Shown piece after piece: positions 24,421 to 34,257 of a stretch of 64,000 nucleotides of DNA. The notes under the pieces were generated by a model. That model was given only the letters and a program-made list of their open reading frames with translations, ran no database searches and was not told the origin of the DNA. The position numbers were made by a program, and so were the translations under genes. The DNA is from Sacculina carcini. Taxonomy: Eukaryota; Arthropoda; Thecostraca; Sacculinidae. The DNA lies in contig OU696586.1 in NCBI GenBank assembly GCA_916048095.2, positions 7,279,749-7,343,748 of the forward strand, given 5' to 3'. Each line of letters begins with the position of its first letter. Position 1 is the first letter of the stretch.

Positions 24421-25207
24421 ATCAAATACTGTAATTCTTTATATTTCCATGTACCTCGCTCCTCTCTGAAAATACTGCAACATGTCATTAATAAATCTTC
24501 TCGTTTCGTGTTTTCTCCTTCCCACTTTCGTCATACCTCACCCTATCTCTACAATCTTCGATGGCTTCCGATCATCCCTCGCATCCACTTTAAAATTTGC
24601 TGTCTTGTTTATAAACTTTTGCATGACCCTCGGCAACCTACATACCTCTCGCAGCTTCTTACACTGTCTAATAACTTTATTTCCCGTCATCCACTCCCTT
24701 TATCCTGTCCACGAGCCCTCAATGAATCTACCTGGTCTAGTAAATCCTTCCGTTTCTATGATCACGTTTGTACAACTCTCTTCCCTCCCACGTTATCTCC
24801 TCCACATCCTTATCATCGTTTTCATCTTCTCTGCGCAATCATCTCTTTGATAAATCTTTTGATCATGACTCTCACTCTCTTACTCCTTACGCTTCGCTCT
24901 GAGCCGTCATACCGTACCCGTCTCGCTTGATATATTTACTAGAAGTTTTTGTTTGTTTTTTTTGCTCTTTCTTACTGCCATGTTTCAATTTTGCGGTGTG
25001 TGTGCATGAGTATGTTTGTGTGCGTGTGTGTGTGTGTGTGTGTTTGTGTGAGTGTGTGTGCTTATGGCTGTGTGTATTGTCCGCATGTTTTCCCTAAGCG
25101 GCGTGTCTTACTTATTTGTTTATATTTTTGCACCAAGATTTGTCTTTTCGCGCGTGTGTTTCAATGTGCGCTATACAAATAAACGTTAATAATAATAATA
25201 ATAATAA
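24421..25207 (+). pseudogene. 3' end of an L2-like LINE (RT C-terminus and tail)
   Basis: The frame 24508-24930 contains RWLPIIPRIHFKICCLVYK, the RT C-terminal block found in L2/CR1 LINEs (typically HWLPV..RI.FKI). Downstream another frame reads NSLPSHVISS-like wording, so the C-terminus is frameshifted. A TG-rich stretch at about 25023 precedes the 3' untranslated end, where GCGCTATACAAATAAA is followed by (AAT)n at 25186-25207; this AAT/TAA tail is characteristic of L2. Only the last part of the LINE is present, as expected for 5' truncation on insertion. Confidence 0.75.
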
Positions 25208-25453
25208 AACATTCCTATGGGTTCGTTTTTCTTTTTCAATTTTCAATAATTTTTTATGAATTGAATATTAATTATATTTTATGAACTGTTCCACACGACG
25301 GGCGGGCTTAAATGTATCTATAAAGAGTGAGTTTAAATGATAGCGAGGTATAGTGAGTGAGTTTATAAGTATATAAGTGAGTTTACCTTATCTATTTTTA
25401 ATTTGCAATATTTTTATGAATGGCTCCGCACAACGGGCGGTTTTTAATGCTAG
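25208..25453 (+). mobile_element. Internally deleted Helitron-like 3' part
   Basis: The sequence matches the hairpin region at about 37575-37720, then jumps to the wording at about 39655-39727, so most of the middle is deleted. Hairpin motifs lie at 25291-25305 (variant CCACACGACGGGCGG) and 25426-25440, and the end is TTTTTAATG-CTAG (25450-25453). It is joined head to tail to the next 5' end. Confidence 0.65.
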
Positions 25454-25472
25454 TATATATATAAAAGAGATC

Positions 25473-25521
<49 letters not shown>
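25454..25521 (+). repeat. Helitron-like 5' end followed by (GT)n
   Basis: TATATATATAAAAGAGATCC is followed by a GT microsatellite at 25476-25521. The repeat array expected after it is missing; LINE sequence follows instead. Confidence 0.7.
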
Positions 25522-25523
<2 letters not shown>

Positions 25524-25630
25524 CATTCTTCTTTGAGGCCTCGTCGATTGTGGTTGTACCCTGTCTTGTTTGTGACTACTGGCGTTCAGCGCTCGTCTTA
25601 TCGTATCCCCGATCTACCTATCTGTTTACT

Positions 25631-26445
25631 ATGGCTCAGCGCCGCTGCTGTCAAATGCCTGGCGGTGAAGTGTCATGCGGTCTGTGTGGAACTCTGTTTC
25701 ACAGAAAGTGTGCTTCCTTTACGATCACGCTTGAAAAAATGCTGCTAAAAAGCGGCATATTTTGGCATTGTCGCTTCTGCCAGGACTCTCTCCTGAAAGG
25801 AAAATTGGACGTGACTCATGGAAGTGACGAAGATTCTCAGCATATCTCGGATATCAACGAGAAAATCGACAAACGACTGAAAATTGCACTGGATGATTTC
25901 AAGCAGGAGGTGCTTCAATCAGTCCATTCAAATACGGCGACGTATGCTGCTGTGACATCATCATCTTGTGAGAACCAGTCCATAGTAAACACAAGGACTC
26001 AGACAGTGACAGTGAGGTTGCCACTGCCTCGTCTGCCCCTCAAAAATGGACAACTGTCGAACGAAAAAGGAATAGAAGAACGAAGAAGCAGACCACTCGA
26101 ACACGTGAGAACACCGCCAAAAAGTCTTCCAAGAAACCTATGTCGACTTCTATGTCTGCTAGCATCACTGAACTGCCGACGGTGTCTCGAGCGGCTGTCG
26201 TGCATGTTGTTGAAACGCGCTTCCACGTGGACGCGAAGGCTGAGCACTTGGCAAACCATCTGAATATTGATGCTGATAGCATATCGGTCGAGAAGCTGAA
26301 GACAAGACATGACTCATATAACAGCTTCAATGTGTCGTGTCGTGGTGCTGACCGTGCAACAGTTATGGAGTCGGAGATCTGGCCGACTGGCTGTCTATAC
26401 AGGCGGTGGCATCAACCTGCACGATCATCTGAAAAATCGCAATGA
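25631..26445 (+). pseudogene. LINE ORF1 (PHD-finger type), frameshifted
   Basis: The first protein of an L2/CR1-like LINE, an RNA-binding chaperone. The ATG at 25631 begins MAQRRCC. A Cys/His-rich segment CGLCGTLFHRKC and then HCRFC resembles the PHD-like finger of such ORF1 proteins. A basic linker (KRNRRTKK) and a C-terminal domain with VEKLKTRHDSYNSF and ESEIWPTG follow in the +2 frame, as in other LINE ORF1 proteins. The frame changes between about 25960 and 26000, so the gene is broken. The long open frame upstream of the ATG is only the GT repeat. Confidence 0.75.
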
Positions 26446-26479
26446 CTGCACTCGAACCGGTGTCCGGGAAAAGCACAAA

Positions 26480-28280
26480 CAACCTGTGCTTTCTGGAATA
26501 TGAGGTCAGCTCGAAAAAAATCCTCACTTGTAAATAGCATTCTAAATGACGGTATCGATAATTTTTGCATTGCTGAGTCTTGGCTAGCGGATGATGAGAG
26601 TGCAGCATTTTCTGCCAATCTTCCCGCTAATTTCTCAGCCATACATTATTGTCGTGATACAACAGGTGGGGGTATAGTTTTTGTGTATAACAAGCGCTTT
26701 GTCGTACATAAAATACCATTTTCCTTGTCTATCACTACATTTGAATATGTTTGCGTTCGTATTAAGAACCCGGATCATAGCCGAACGTTTTGTATATTAA
26801 CTGTATAAAGACCTGGACATACTTCTGGCTCAGCGTTTATTGAGGAGTTTTTCGCCCTGGTTGAAATTCTCACTTCTATGTTTAATGAAAATTTATATAT
26901 ATGTGGGGACTTCAATTTCTGGTTAGGACAACCTCATCTGAAAGCTCACTCTCAAGCATTTCTTGATAGTCTTCAGTTATATGGTATGACAAATCATGTG
27001 AGCCATCCTACACATGATCATGGCCACATTTTGGACCTTGTAATTAGCCCCGACTCTCAAAGTGCATCGGTCATTGATGTGCGGATAGACCCCATTGATA
27101 AGGACGTTTCCGATCATAGTTTAATTATATTCAATCTTGATATTACTCCTCCTGTGAAATTGTGTACAAAAATATCTTTCTATGATTATAATCGTATTGA
27201 TGCTGAATAATTAAAATTTGAACTCTGTAAAAAATTCTATATCTTAAACTATGCTTCTCTACCAATTGATGAATTGTATCCATACTTTGAGAGAAGCCTG
27301 TATGATATTCGTTGCATGTGTGTCCCGTATGTAAATAAACTTATAAATGTTCACCAATCCGCTCCTTGGTTTAATGGACAGCTGTGTGAGCTAAAAAAAC
27401 GAAAAAGAAGGCTTGAACACCGTTGGCGCGGTAGTTTTTCTGCAGATGATTGGAATGATTACTGTCTTGCTAGGTCAACTTATAACCGAGGTGTTACACA
27501 AGCAAAACAGGTATATTTTAATACTAAAATTATGGACTCACGACCGGATGCACTGTGGAGAACTCTCAATGGACTGATGGGTAATAAGCGTAGCTCTAAC
27601 GAAAATGTGTGGAGTGGAGACGAATGTCGAGATATGCCTAATACATTTCGCCTGTTTTTTCAAAATAAAATTGATAAAATTCACGCATCAATTCAGGTCC
27701 CAATGAGATATGTAAATACTTCATTGCATAATCCAATGTCATTTACATCCTTTCAACCAATTGACTATTGTTCATGTACAGCATTGATCAATCGTAGTTC
27801 TATGCGATCCAATATTCTCGATCCGATTAAATTTATCTCTATCAAATCTCATTTATCATTCATTGTACCCTTTGTCTTGTACCTTGTAAATACTAGTTTC
27901 ATGCATGGTAGATTTCTTGCTTCCAAGAATTCTGTTATTACTCCTGTTTTAAAAAAGACTGGATTAAACGTGGAATCCTTTGGTAATTACCGGCCTGTAT
28001 CACAAATACCGTGGGTGTCTAAACTTCTTGAGTATGCTATATACGATCAACTATATATATTCCTGGAAAATAACTCTCTTCTCCTGCCACAACAGTCAGG
28101 ATTTCGAAGGAATCATTCTTGTGCCACCTCATTGCTCTGTACATATGACTATTCTTTGAACGCGCATCTAAGCGGGCAAAACGTGCATCTCATGCAGCTA
28201 GACTTTTCGGCGGCATTTGATACTGTGTGCCACGAAATGCTGCTGGAAGATTTATCAAACTGCGGTGTATCTGGGAGTGC
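26480..28280 (+). pseudogene. LINE ORF2 (endonuclease and partial RT), truncated
   Basis: One frame holds an APE-type endonuclease (FCIAESWL, YICGDFNFWLG, LDLVIS, SDHSLIIF) and the start of an RT with FGNYRPVS, QQSGFRRNHS and LDFSAAFDTVCHE (motif A). In-frame TAA stops lie at 26806-26808 and 27208-27210. The enzyme normally nicks target DNA and primes cDNA synthesis on it. The RT stops after motif A at about 28280, where the sequence changes to LTR element B without a stop, so motif B and the YxDD box are lost. It belongs with the ORF1 just upstream and is L2-like by its motifs. Confidence 0.85.
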
Positions 28281-30186
28281 AGTGTTTTTGTTGTGGAGGA
28301 CCTCACATGACCAGAACGTGTCGTGCGGGAAACGATCAAGGGGAAACCGGTGCGCCAGCGGTTTGCCCAGAAAATCTTTAGGTGCGCTGCCGACGATCAA
28401 AGCCATTATCAATGGATTCGAGGTTATGGCGCTGGTTGATTCTGGCTGCTCGCGTTCGATTATCAAAAATAAATTATGCAGTCAAGTGTACGGTCGTTGC
28501 ATAGTTGGCACGGTTGATAGCAGAGATGTTGAATGTGAGGGAAATTCGAGGGTATGTTTGTCTGTGGATGGTGTATCACATTGGATGACGTGTATCGTTA
28601 TTACAACAATGGTTGCAGATGTTGATGCCGTTTTAGGCATAGATTTGATAAATAAGTTGGGTGGTGTCTCGATTCAAGGTGGTGTGGTGAAATTCCTGCA
28701 TTCCAGCAGGGTGGTAGATTCACGATCACCAGTCTGTGTCGCACGAGCGAATAATATGGAGCCTAGGCTGCAATGTAGAATTACGGATGACGACTATGAA
28801 GCAGAGTTCGACGGACGTCGGTGGATCGTGAAATGGAGGTGGAAAACAGGTCCACCTTGACTGACTAATCAATGTGAAGGGTATTTGGAACGCTTAGATG
28901 AAACTGTGCGTATTCGATTTGACGATGAGGTGAGTCGGTGGATCGCGGAGGGAATATTGACGCCGTGTAATGAACCGCCTGATAGTGTAATACCACTGAT
29001 TGCCGTTGTTCAAAGAAATAAGGACAAAGTGCGCCCGGTATTGGATTTACGCCAGTTGAATGACCATGTGGAGAGTCAACCCGGTCGTGATGTGGCTGTG
29101 TGTGGCGAAACGTTGCGGAAGTGGCGGCGTATGTGTGGGAAACTTGCAATAGTGGACCTCAAATCTGCATATTTGCAAATATTTGTCGAGGAATCGCTCT
29201 GGAAGTATCAATGTTTCAAGTATAACGGCAAGTATTACTATCTGACTAGGATGGGCTTCGGTTTAAACTGCGCACCAAAGATAATGACCAATATTATCAA
29301 GAAGATACTGTCGGTCGTCGTGAGAATGAATGCTGTTTGCGACAACTACATTGACGACATAATAGTCAACGAAGATATAGTGGCCGCCAAGAACGTGCTG
29401 GAACATCTAAGCAAATATGGCTTGGTCGCGAAACAACCGCAACAGCTGAACGGTCAAAAAGTACTTGGGTTACAATTGGAAGTTGTGAATAACAAATTGA
29501 GATTTTCACGTGGGAATGAGATTCCAGCAACTGTTGCAGAAAACATCAATAAACGCAAAGTGTTTTCTATCTGCGGAAAATTGATTGGTCATTACCCGGT
29601 GGCGAATTGGCTGCGCGTGGCCTGCAGTTATTTGAAAAGGGCTTGTGATGGCACCAAATGGTCGGATTATGCAGGAGAACAGTGTGCATCAATGTTACGA
29701 TACGTGTTGGAGCGCGTACACTCTGACGATCCTGTTAAAGGCGTGTGGCATGTTCCAAGTACTAAAGTTGGAGCAGTGTGGTGTGACGCGAGTAGTTTGG
29801 CATTCGGGGTTGCAATTGAAATCGATGGAGAAATTGTTGAAGATTTTAGCTGGCTGCGTAAAGTGAATGACTCGCATCACATCAACGTTGCCGAACTCGA
29901 CGCAGTGCTTCGAGGTGTCAACGCGTCGTTGAAATGGGGCCAGGAAGAATTAACCATATATACAGATTCTGTGACGACAAAGAACTGGCTGAAATGGACA
30001 ATTGAAGGTAGTCGCCGGGTGAGAAGCACGAGCAATGCTGAGATTCTAATTCGTCGTCGCTTGTCTCTCTTCGAAGAGATGATAGAAACGTTTCACTTGA
30101 AGATACGGGTGGAGCAAGTGTCATCCCAGGATAACAAATCTGATGCACTTACCAGAGTGCCCAATCGTTGGATAAAACCCTCCTGA
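28280..30186 (+). pseudogene. LTR element B: gag end and Pol (PR-RT-RH), 5' truncated
   Basis: The sequence enters at a gag zinc knuckle CFCCGGPHMTRTC, followed by the slippery heptamer G_GGA_AAC (28327-28333) and the -1 frame of pol. Protease reads MALVDSGCSRS (DSG type). RT has VRPVLDLRQLN, IVDLKSAYLQ, GFGLNCAPKIM and the catalytic YIDD in NYIDDIIVNED. RNase H has WCDASSLAFG, VAELDAVLRGV and YTDSVTTKNWL, then NKSDALTRVP. A TGA at 28858-28860 interrupts the frame between protease and RT. The 5' LTR and most of gag are absent; the element starts abruptly inside a LINE. The RT active site is intact, unlike that of element A. Confidence 0.88.
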
Positions 30187-31189
30187 AACCTGTTTTTTGA
30201 ACATTGAACAGTCACACGCTCGGCACCATCTTGGTGTAAATCGCACATTGGCGTTAGCCAGAAAAGTTGATCCAACAGTGACTCGTGAAGAAGTTTTGCG
30301 GTGTGTTAAATATTGCTCAAAGTGTCAGAGTGTTGATCCAGCGCCGGTATTTTACGCTGAAACTGATGATAATTCGTTATTAGTGAACGAGAATTGGGTT
30401 CGCGTCGCTATGGATGTTACACATTACCGCGGAAGAAGTTACTTTACGATGATTGATAGTGACCCGAGTAGATTCATGGTGTGGAAATAAATAACTTCCG
30501 ATAATGCGTCAACTATTGCCAAGTTGATTGACGAGTTATGTAGAGAGCGTGGACCAATGAGAGAAATTTTATTGGATAACAGCGCATCGTTCCGTTCTGG
30601 TCAAGTCGCTGAATTGTGTCGCAGCTGGTCTGTTCGTCGTATTTATCGAGCTGCCTATAGACCGTCTGGCAACGGAATAGCTGAAAGAAGTCACCGAACT
30701 GTGAAGCGGACAGCCGAACGTGCCGGTATATCTCCTCTGATGGCTGTATTTTGGCTTAATTTTTCACCTCGAGAAGGCATCGACGACGAAACAGCTCCGT
30801 GCTGCCGTACGTATATGTACCCATGGAGAGACCCGCATCATGCGTCTGACGAGTGCGATCAAAGGGTGCATCATCCAGGTACGTTGTCAGTTGGACAGCG
30901 CGTGTGGGTGAAACCGCCTGATGCGAGATGCACTACACATTGGAATCATGGTCGTGTGACCGGAATCAACTCTACACAAAGCGTCGACGTCAATGGTATC
31001 CCTCGATACGTTAAGGACATTCGTAGAATGTTTTTGGAAGACAACGAGGAGGAAATGCCGATAAATGAGGACGATACAGCAAGCAGCAGCACTAGTGAAG
31101 ATGATGAGAGAGAAGGAGCAGATCGTGCAACATCGCCGCGACCAGTGATAATCAGACGAAGGCCAGCCAGATTTGAAGACAGATTGTGA
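30187..31189 (+). pseudogene. Integrase of element B, one in-frame stop
   Basis: The frame is shifted +1 relative to RNase H and is open from before 30197. The zinc-binding part has HARHHLG and CSKCQS, the core has D in AMDVTHYRG, D in LLDNSASF and E in IAERSHRTVK. A TAA at 30488-30490 breaks the frame between the first and second catalytic Asp. The C-terminal part includes a basic, strand-rich region (RVWVKPPDAR, GIPRYVKDIR) and an acidic tail. Its mates in A and C are in one frame with RNase H, so the shift here is decay. Confidence 0.85.
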
Positions 31190-31272
31190 TGACAGACAGA
31201 TGTGACAGATTTCTAAGTGTATATTTGTTATATTTGTTATATTTGTATTGAGATGTATACATCTGCGGGGCG

Positions 31273-31620
31273 TGTGGTGTGAATTTGCATGTATTGTACG
31301 TTGAGCTGCCCCGTAAATAACTGGGTCTCGATCTGCCTATGAGCGCGTATAGTGTATGAGTGTATGCGCTTGTGCGTTTGCTTGTGTGCTGTGTAACCTT
31401 GGCCGGCGCGAGGACAGTTGTGTAGCGCGAAAGGCGCGGTGTGAGTGGCGGAACTTGATCGTTTGGGATATATCGGAGTTGTGTTCGACTTTCTGGGTTG
31501 AGAGTGTATTTTGTGGACAGTGTCTTCCTTGTGCAGTATTGATTCCATTGTTATTCTATATATATATATATACGGTATTGCTCATTACTGACTTCTCTGG
31601 CTGCGGAATGGAGCGACACT
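31273..31620 (+). repeat. Putative 3' LTR of element B
   Basis: The purine tract GCGGGGCG leads into TGTGGTGTGAATTTGC, a start like that of the LTR of element A. The right end is placed near GGAGCGACA at about 31618. No second copy exists to confirm it, because the 5' part of B is missing. A (TA)n run lies at about 31557-31570. Confidence 0.35.
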
Positions 31621-31644
31621 AGAAGTTGAAATGTTAACCGATTG

Positions 31645-32801
31645 AAGTGGTAACCGATTCAGCGACAGTTTTGAAATGGTTAAAGACAATGCTATGTGAC
31701 GATAACCGGATAAAAGTGGCGGGGATGTCGCAGGTCTTGGTGAGAAGACGATTAGGTATTTTATACGCAGTATTGTAGACGAGATGGAGGTGAACATTAC
31801 CGTAAAATTCACACGTTCGACTGACAATAAGGCCGATGAACTTACGAGGGTGCCTAACAGATGGCTCAAGACGCACGGCTCACATGCATGTACAGTGGCC
31901 ATGGATGCAGCATCGAAATGGCATGCCAACCATCATCTAGGCGTGGATAGTTCCCTGTATCTAGCGAGACTAGCGAATCTGAAGGTGACGAGGAAGGAAA
32001 TGACAAGTATAGTGAGAAATTGCAGATATTGCAGGATGATTGATCCTGCGCCGGTTGTACTTGTACGCGGCGAGCTTGAAGTGAAATCGAATTGGAGTAG
32101 ACTTGCGTTAAACGTTACTCATTACAATGGTGAATGCTACCTAACTGTGATTGATTGTGGGCCCAGCAGATTCGCGATTTGGCGCAAGATAAGGGCAGAA
32201 GATGCTGCTGAGGTGAGCAGTCGGGTTGAGCAAATATTAATGGAAAGAGGCCCGCCAGACGAACTTTTGATGGACAATGGGTCTGCTTTCAGATCAGAAA
32301 AACTTGCGAGGCATTGTGAGAGCTGGGGTGTCCGCCGCAGATTCCGTGCAGCCCATAGACCATCAGGAAACGGCATAGTCGAGAGGGTGCATCGCACTGT
32401 CAAGCGCATGGCAGACAGGTCTAGGAGCGACCCTTTGAGGATAGTTTTCTGGTATAATCTCGCTGCAAAAGATGGCCGCATCAAAGCCACCGCTCCATCG
32501 GCAGCTCTGCATACGTACGAGTGGCGTCATTATATCAGAGTTTCGAGTTGGTGACTTGGTTGCGACGAAACCGGGAGTTGCAAGGTGTACTACTCGATGG
32601 AAAGAAGGTACGGTCACTGGTATAGTTTCAGGTCATGTGGTAGAAGTCGGGGGAGTGCCGAGACACGTGAGGGATGTTCGACTGCTCAAGCGAAGAAACG
32701 ACGGAAGGAATGGTTCGGGAAGAGTGTACGCTCCTGATGAAGCAATTTAGCAATCAACTCGCGTCCTCTCAGAAGAGTCCTAAGATGAAGCGCCTGTTGC
32801 T
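31645..32801 (+). pseudogene. Fragment C: RNase H end and integrase, near copy of part of D
   Basis: This matches 55415-56567 at well above 95 percent by eye. Contents: RNase H end (DSATVLKWL), NKADELTRVP, then integrase in one frame 31784-32554 with HANHHLG and CRYCRM, D in LALNVTHYNG, D in LLMDNGSAF and E in GIVERVHRT. The C-terminal domain (VGDLVATKPG, GVPRHVRDVR) continues in another frame at 32472-32750. Frameshifts at about 31770 and 32540 are shared with D. The fragment has no LTR and sits between element B and a resumed Helitron-like array, which restarts at 32801 with TATCTATTCCGC. Confidence 0.85.
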
Positions 32802-33319
32802 ATCTATTCCGCTATCTATTCCTCATAAACCAGCAATGGTACAGCTATAAAAATTTGACGATTGTGTAGAGAAGTTTGTGTTCTACAAGAAATATTCTAA
32901 TTTATACCCACAAATGATACAAAAAACGTGTAAAATTGGCAAAATTATCAAATACATCCAAAATTACACTTGAACACCGGCTGACTAAAATTAATTCATG
33001 TTTCTACTATTTCTCAGTAACTATTTGTCACACATCAAAATTAATTATACCATCGTGCTAGAAATTTTGTTTTCTACAATACGGTATAATTCTTCATTTT
33101 CCAAAGTGTATCTGAAGGAAGTTACGGCGGTGTAAAGTTAAAAGGACATATTGCCAATTTGACAGCTATTATGCGTACTTGCGATTACACATGAATATAC
33201 ACTGATTAAATTTCACTGAAGTCCAATCACAATTTACGCACTTGCGATTACACAGGAATATACTACTGTGTAGAGAATTTTGTGTTCTACAAGATAAGCT
33301 ATAATTTATACCCACAAAT
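32802..33319 (+). mobile_element. Helitron-like array II, left part
   Basis: The ~338-bp tandem units resume here, with GTTACGGCGGTGTAAAG at about 33120. The array is cut at CCCACAAAT by LTR element E and continues at 36528. It contains no gene. Confidence 0.75.
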
Positions 33320-33549
33320 TGTGCGAATGCTAAGCTGTAGTAGCCAATCCTGCCAAGAGATGGCGCCCGCAGTCTATTCCATGCGTTGGCGTCGCCATGG
33401 GAACGGATGATGAATCAGTGTGCGCACAGCAGTGGCCTTGAGTGCAGTGACGTTATTACGGTTCGAGTGAGAGGTGTGTGTATTGTGTCGCAGGTGTTCT
33501 TGATAGTTGCTGTCAAGTGTTCTCGTCAATAAAGATCCAGACCAAAACA
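33320..33549 (+). repeat. 5' LTR of element E
   Basis: It is 230 bp, with ends TGTGCGA and AAAACA. It contains a CAATAAAGATC block near its right end that could be the polyadenylation signal. It is identical to the 3' LTR apart from about four substitutions. Confidence 0.93.
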
Positions 33550-34253
33550 TGGCGCAGCCGACATCAGCCGAAACCAGTGCGCAGCCAACATCAGAGCTGA
33601 ACGAAGCGGTCAATCGATTCGCGTGGAGTGGGAAAATTGTTCCTCCAACAAAACTGGACTTATCTGTCGATCGAAGGGAGTCATTCAGCATATGGCGAGA
33701 ACGCTGGAACGATTACGTTCTGCTTTCAGGACTGAGAAGCCAAAGTCGTGCAATTCAAATGGTGGTCTTACGGTCGTGTCTAAGCGACGAATCTCTGCGA
33801 ATTGTCAAAAGTCTCGACATTCCAGAGGCTGACCGGGACAAAATCGACACAATTCTGCAACACCTGGACATCTACGCCAAAGGGCAAGTAAATGAGGTGA
33901 TAGAGAGGAAAAATTTTAACTCTCGAAAACAAAATGCCGGTGAAACTTTTGATGATTTTCTCATTAGCCTGCGAGAACTGAGTACCTCGTGCAACTTCTG
34001 TGACACCTGCAAGGACAGCCTCGTTTGAGATAGAATCGTCATGGGCATACAAGACTCGTGCACGATCAAGAAGCTGTGCAGCGTCAATAATTTGAAGCTG
34101 TCTATGGCTGTGGACATCTGTCGCACAGAAGAAGCTGTCTGTCGTGACACCGAGCGTATAGAGACCGACAGAGTCAACCGCGTATACGGCGTCGGAGGAA
34201 AGCGGAGGAAAGCGAGCCAGACATCAAAGGTCTGGAACCACCTCAGAGCAACG
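33507..34253 (+). pseudogene. Gag of element E, one in-frame stop
   Basis: The frame starts in the LTR; the likely start is the ATG at 33549-33551 (MAQPTSAE), which overlaps the end of the LTR. The region SFSIWRERWNDYVLLSGL and GETFDDFLISLRELSTSCNF is typical of Ty3/gypsy gag. A TGA at 34026-34028 interrupts it, where the frame continues as DRIVMGIQDS. Its zinc knuckles are read in the next frame, at about 34258, so there is also a frame change near 34190-34250. Confidence 0.8.
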
Positions 34254-34257
34254 TGAG

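Noticed and set aside
25481..25630. Upstream extension of the LINE ORF1 frame with a Val-Cys repeat
   Set aside because: It is the translation of a GT microsatellite; the ATG at 25631 precedes the recognisable zinc-finger part.
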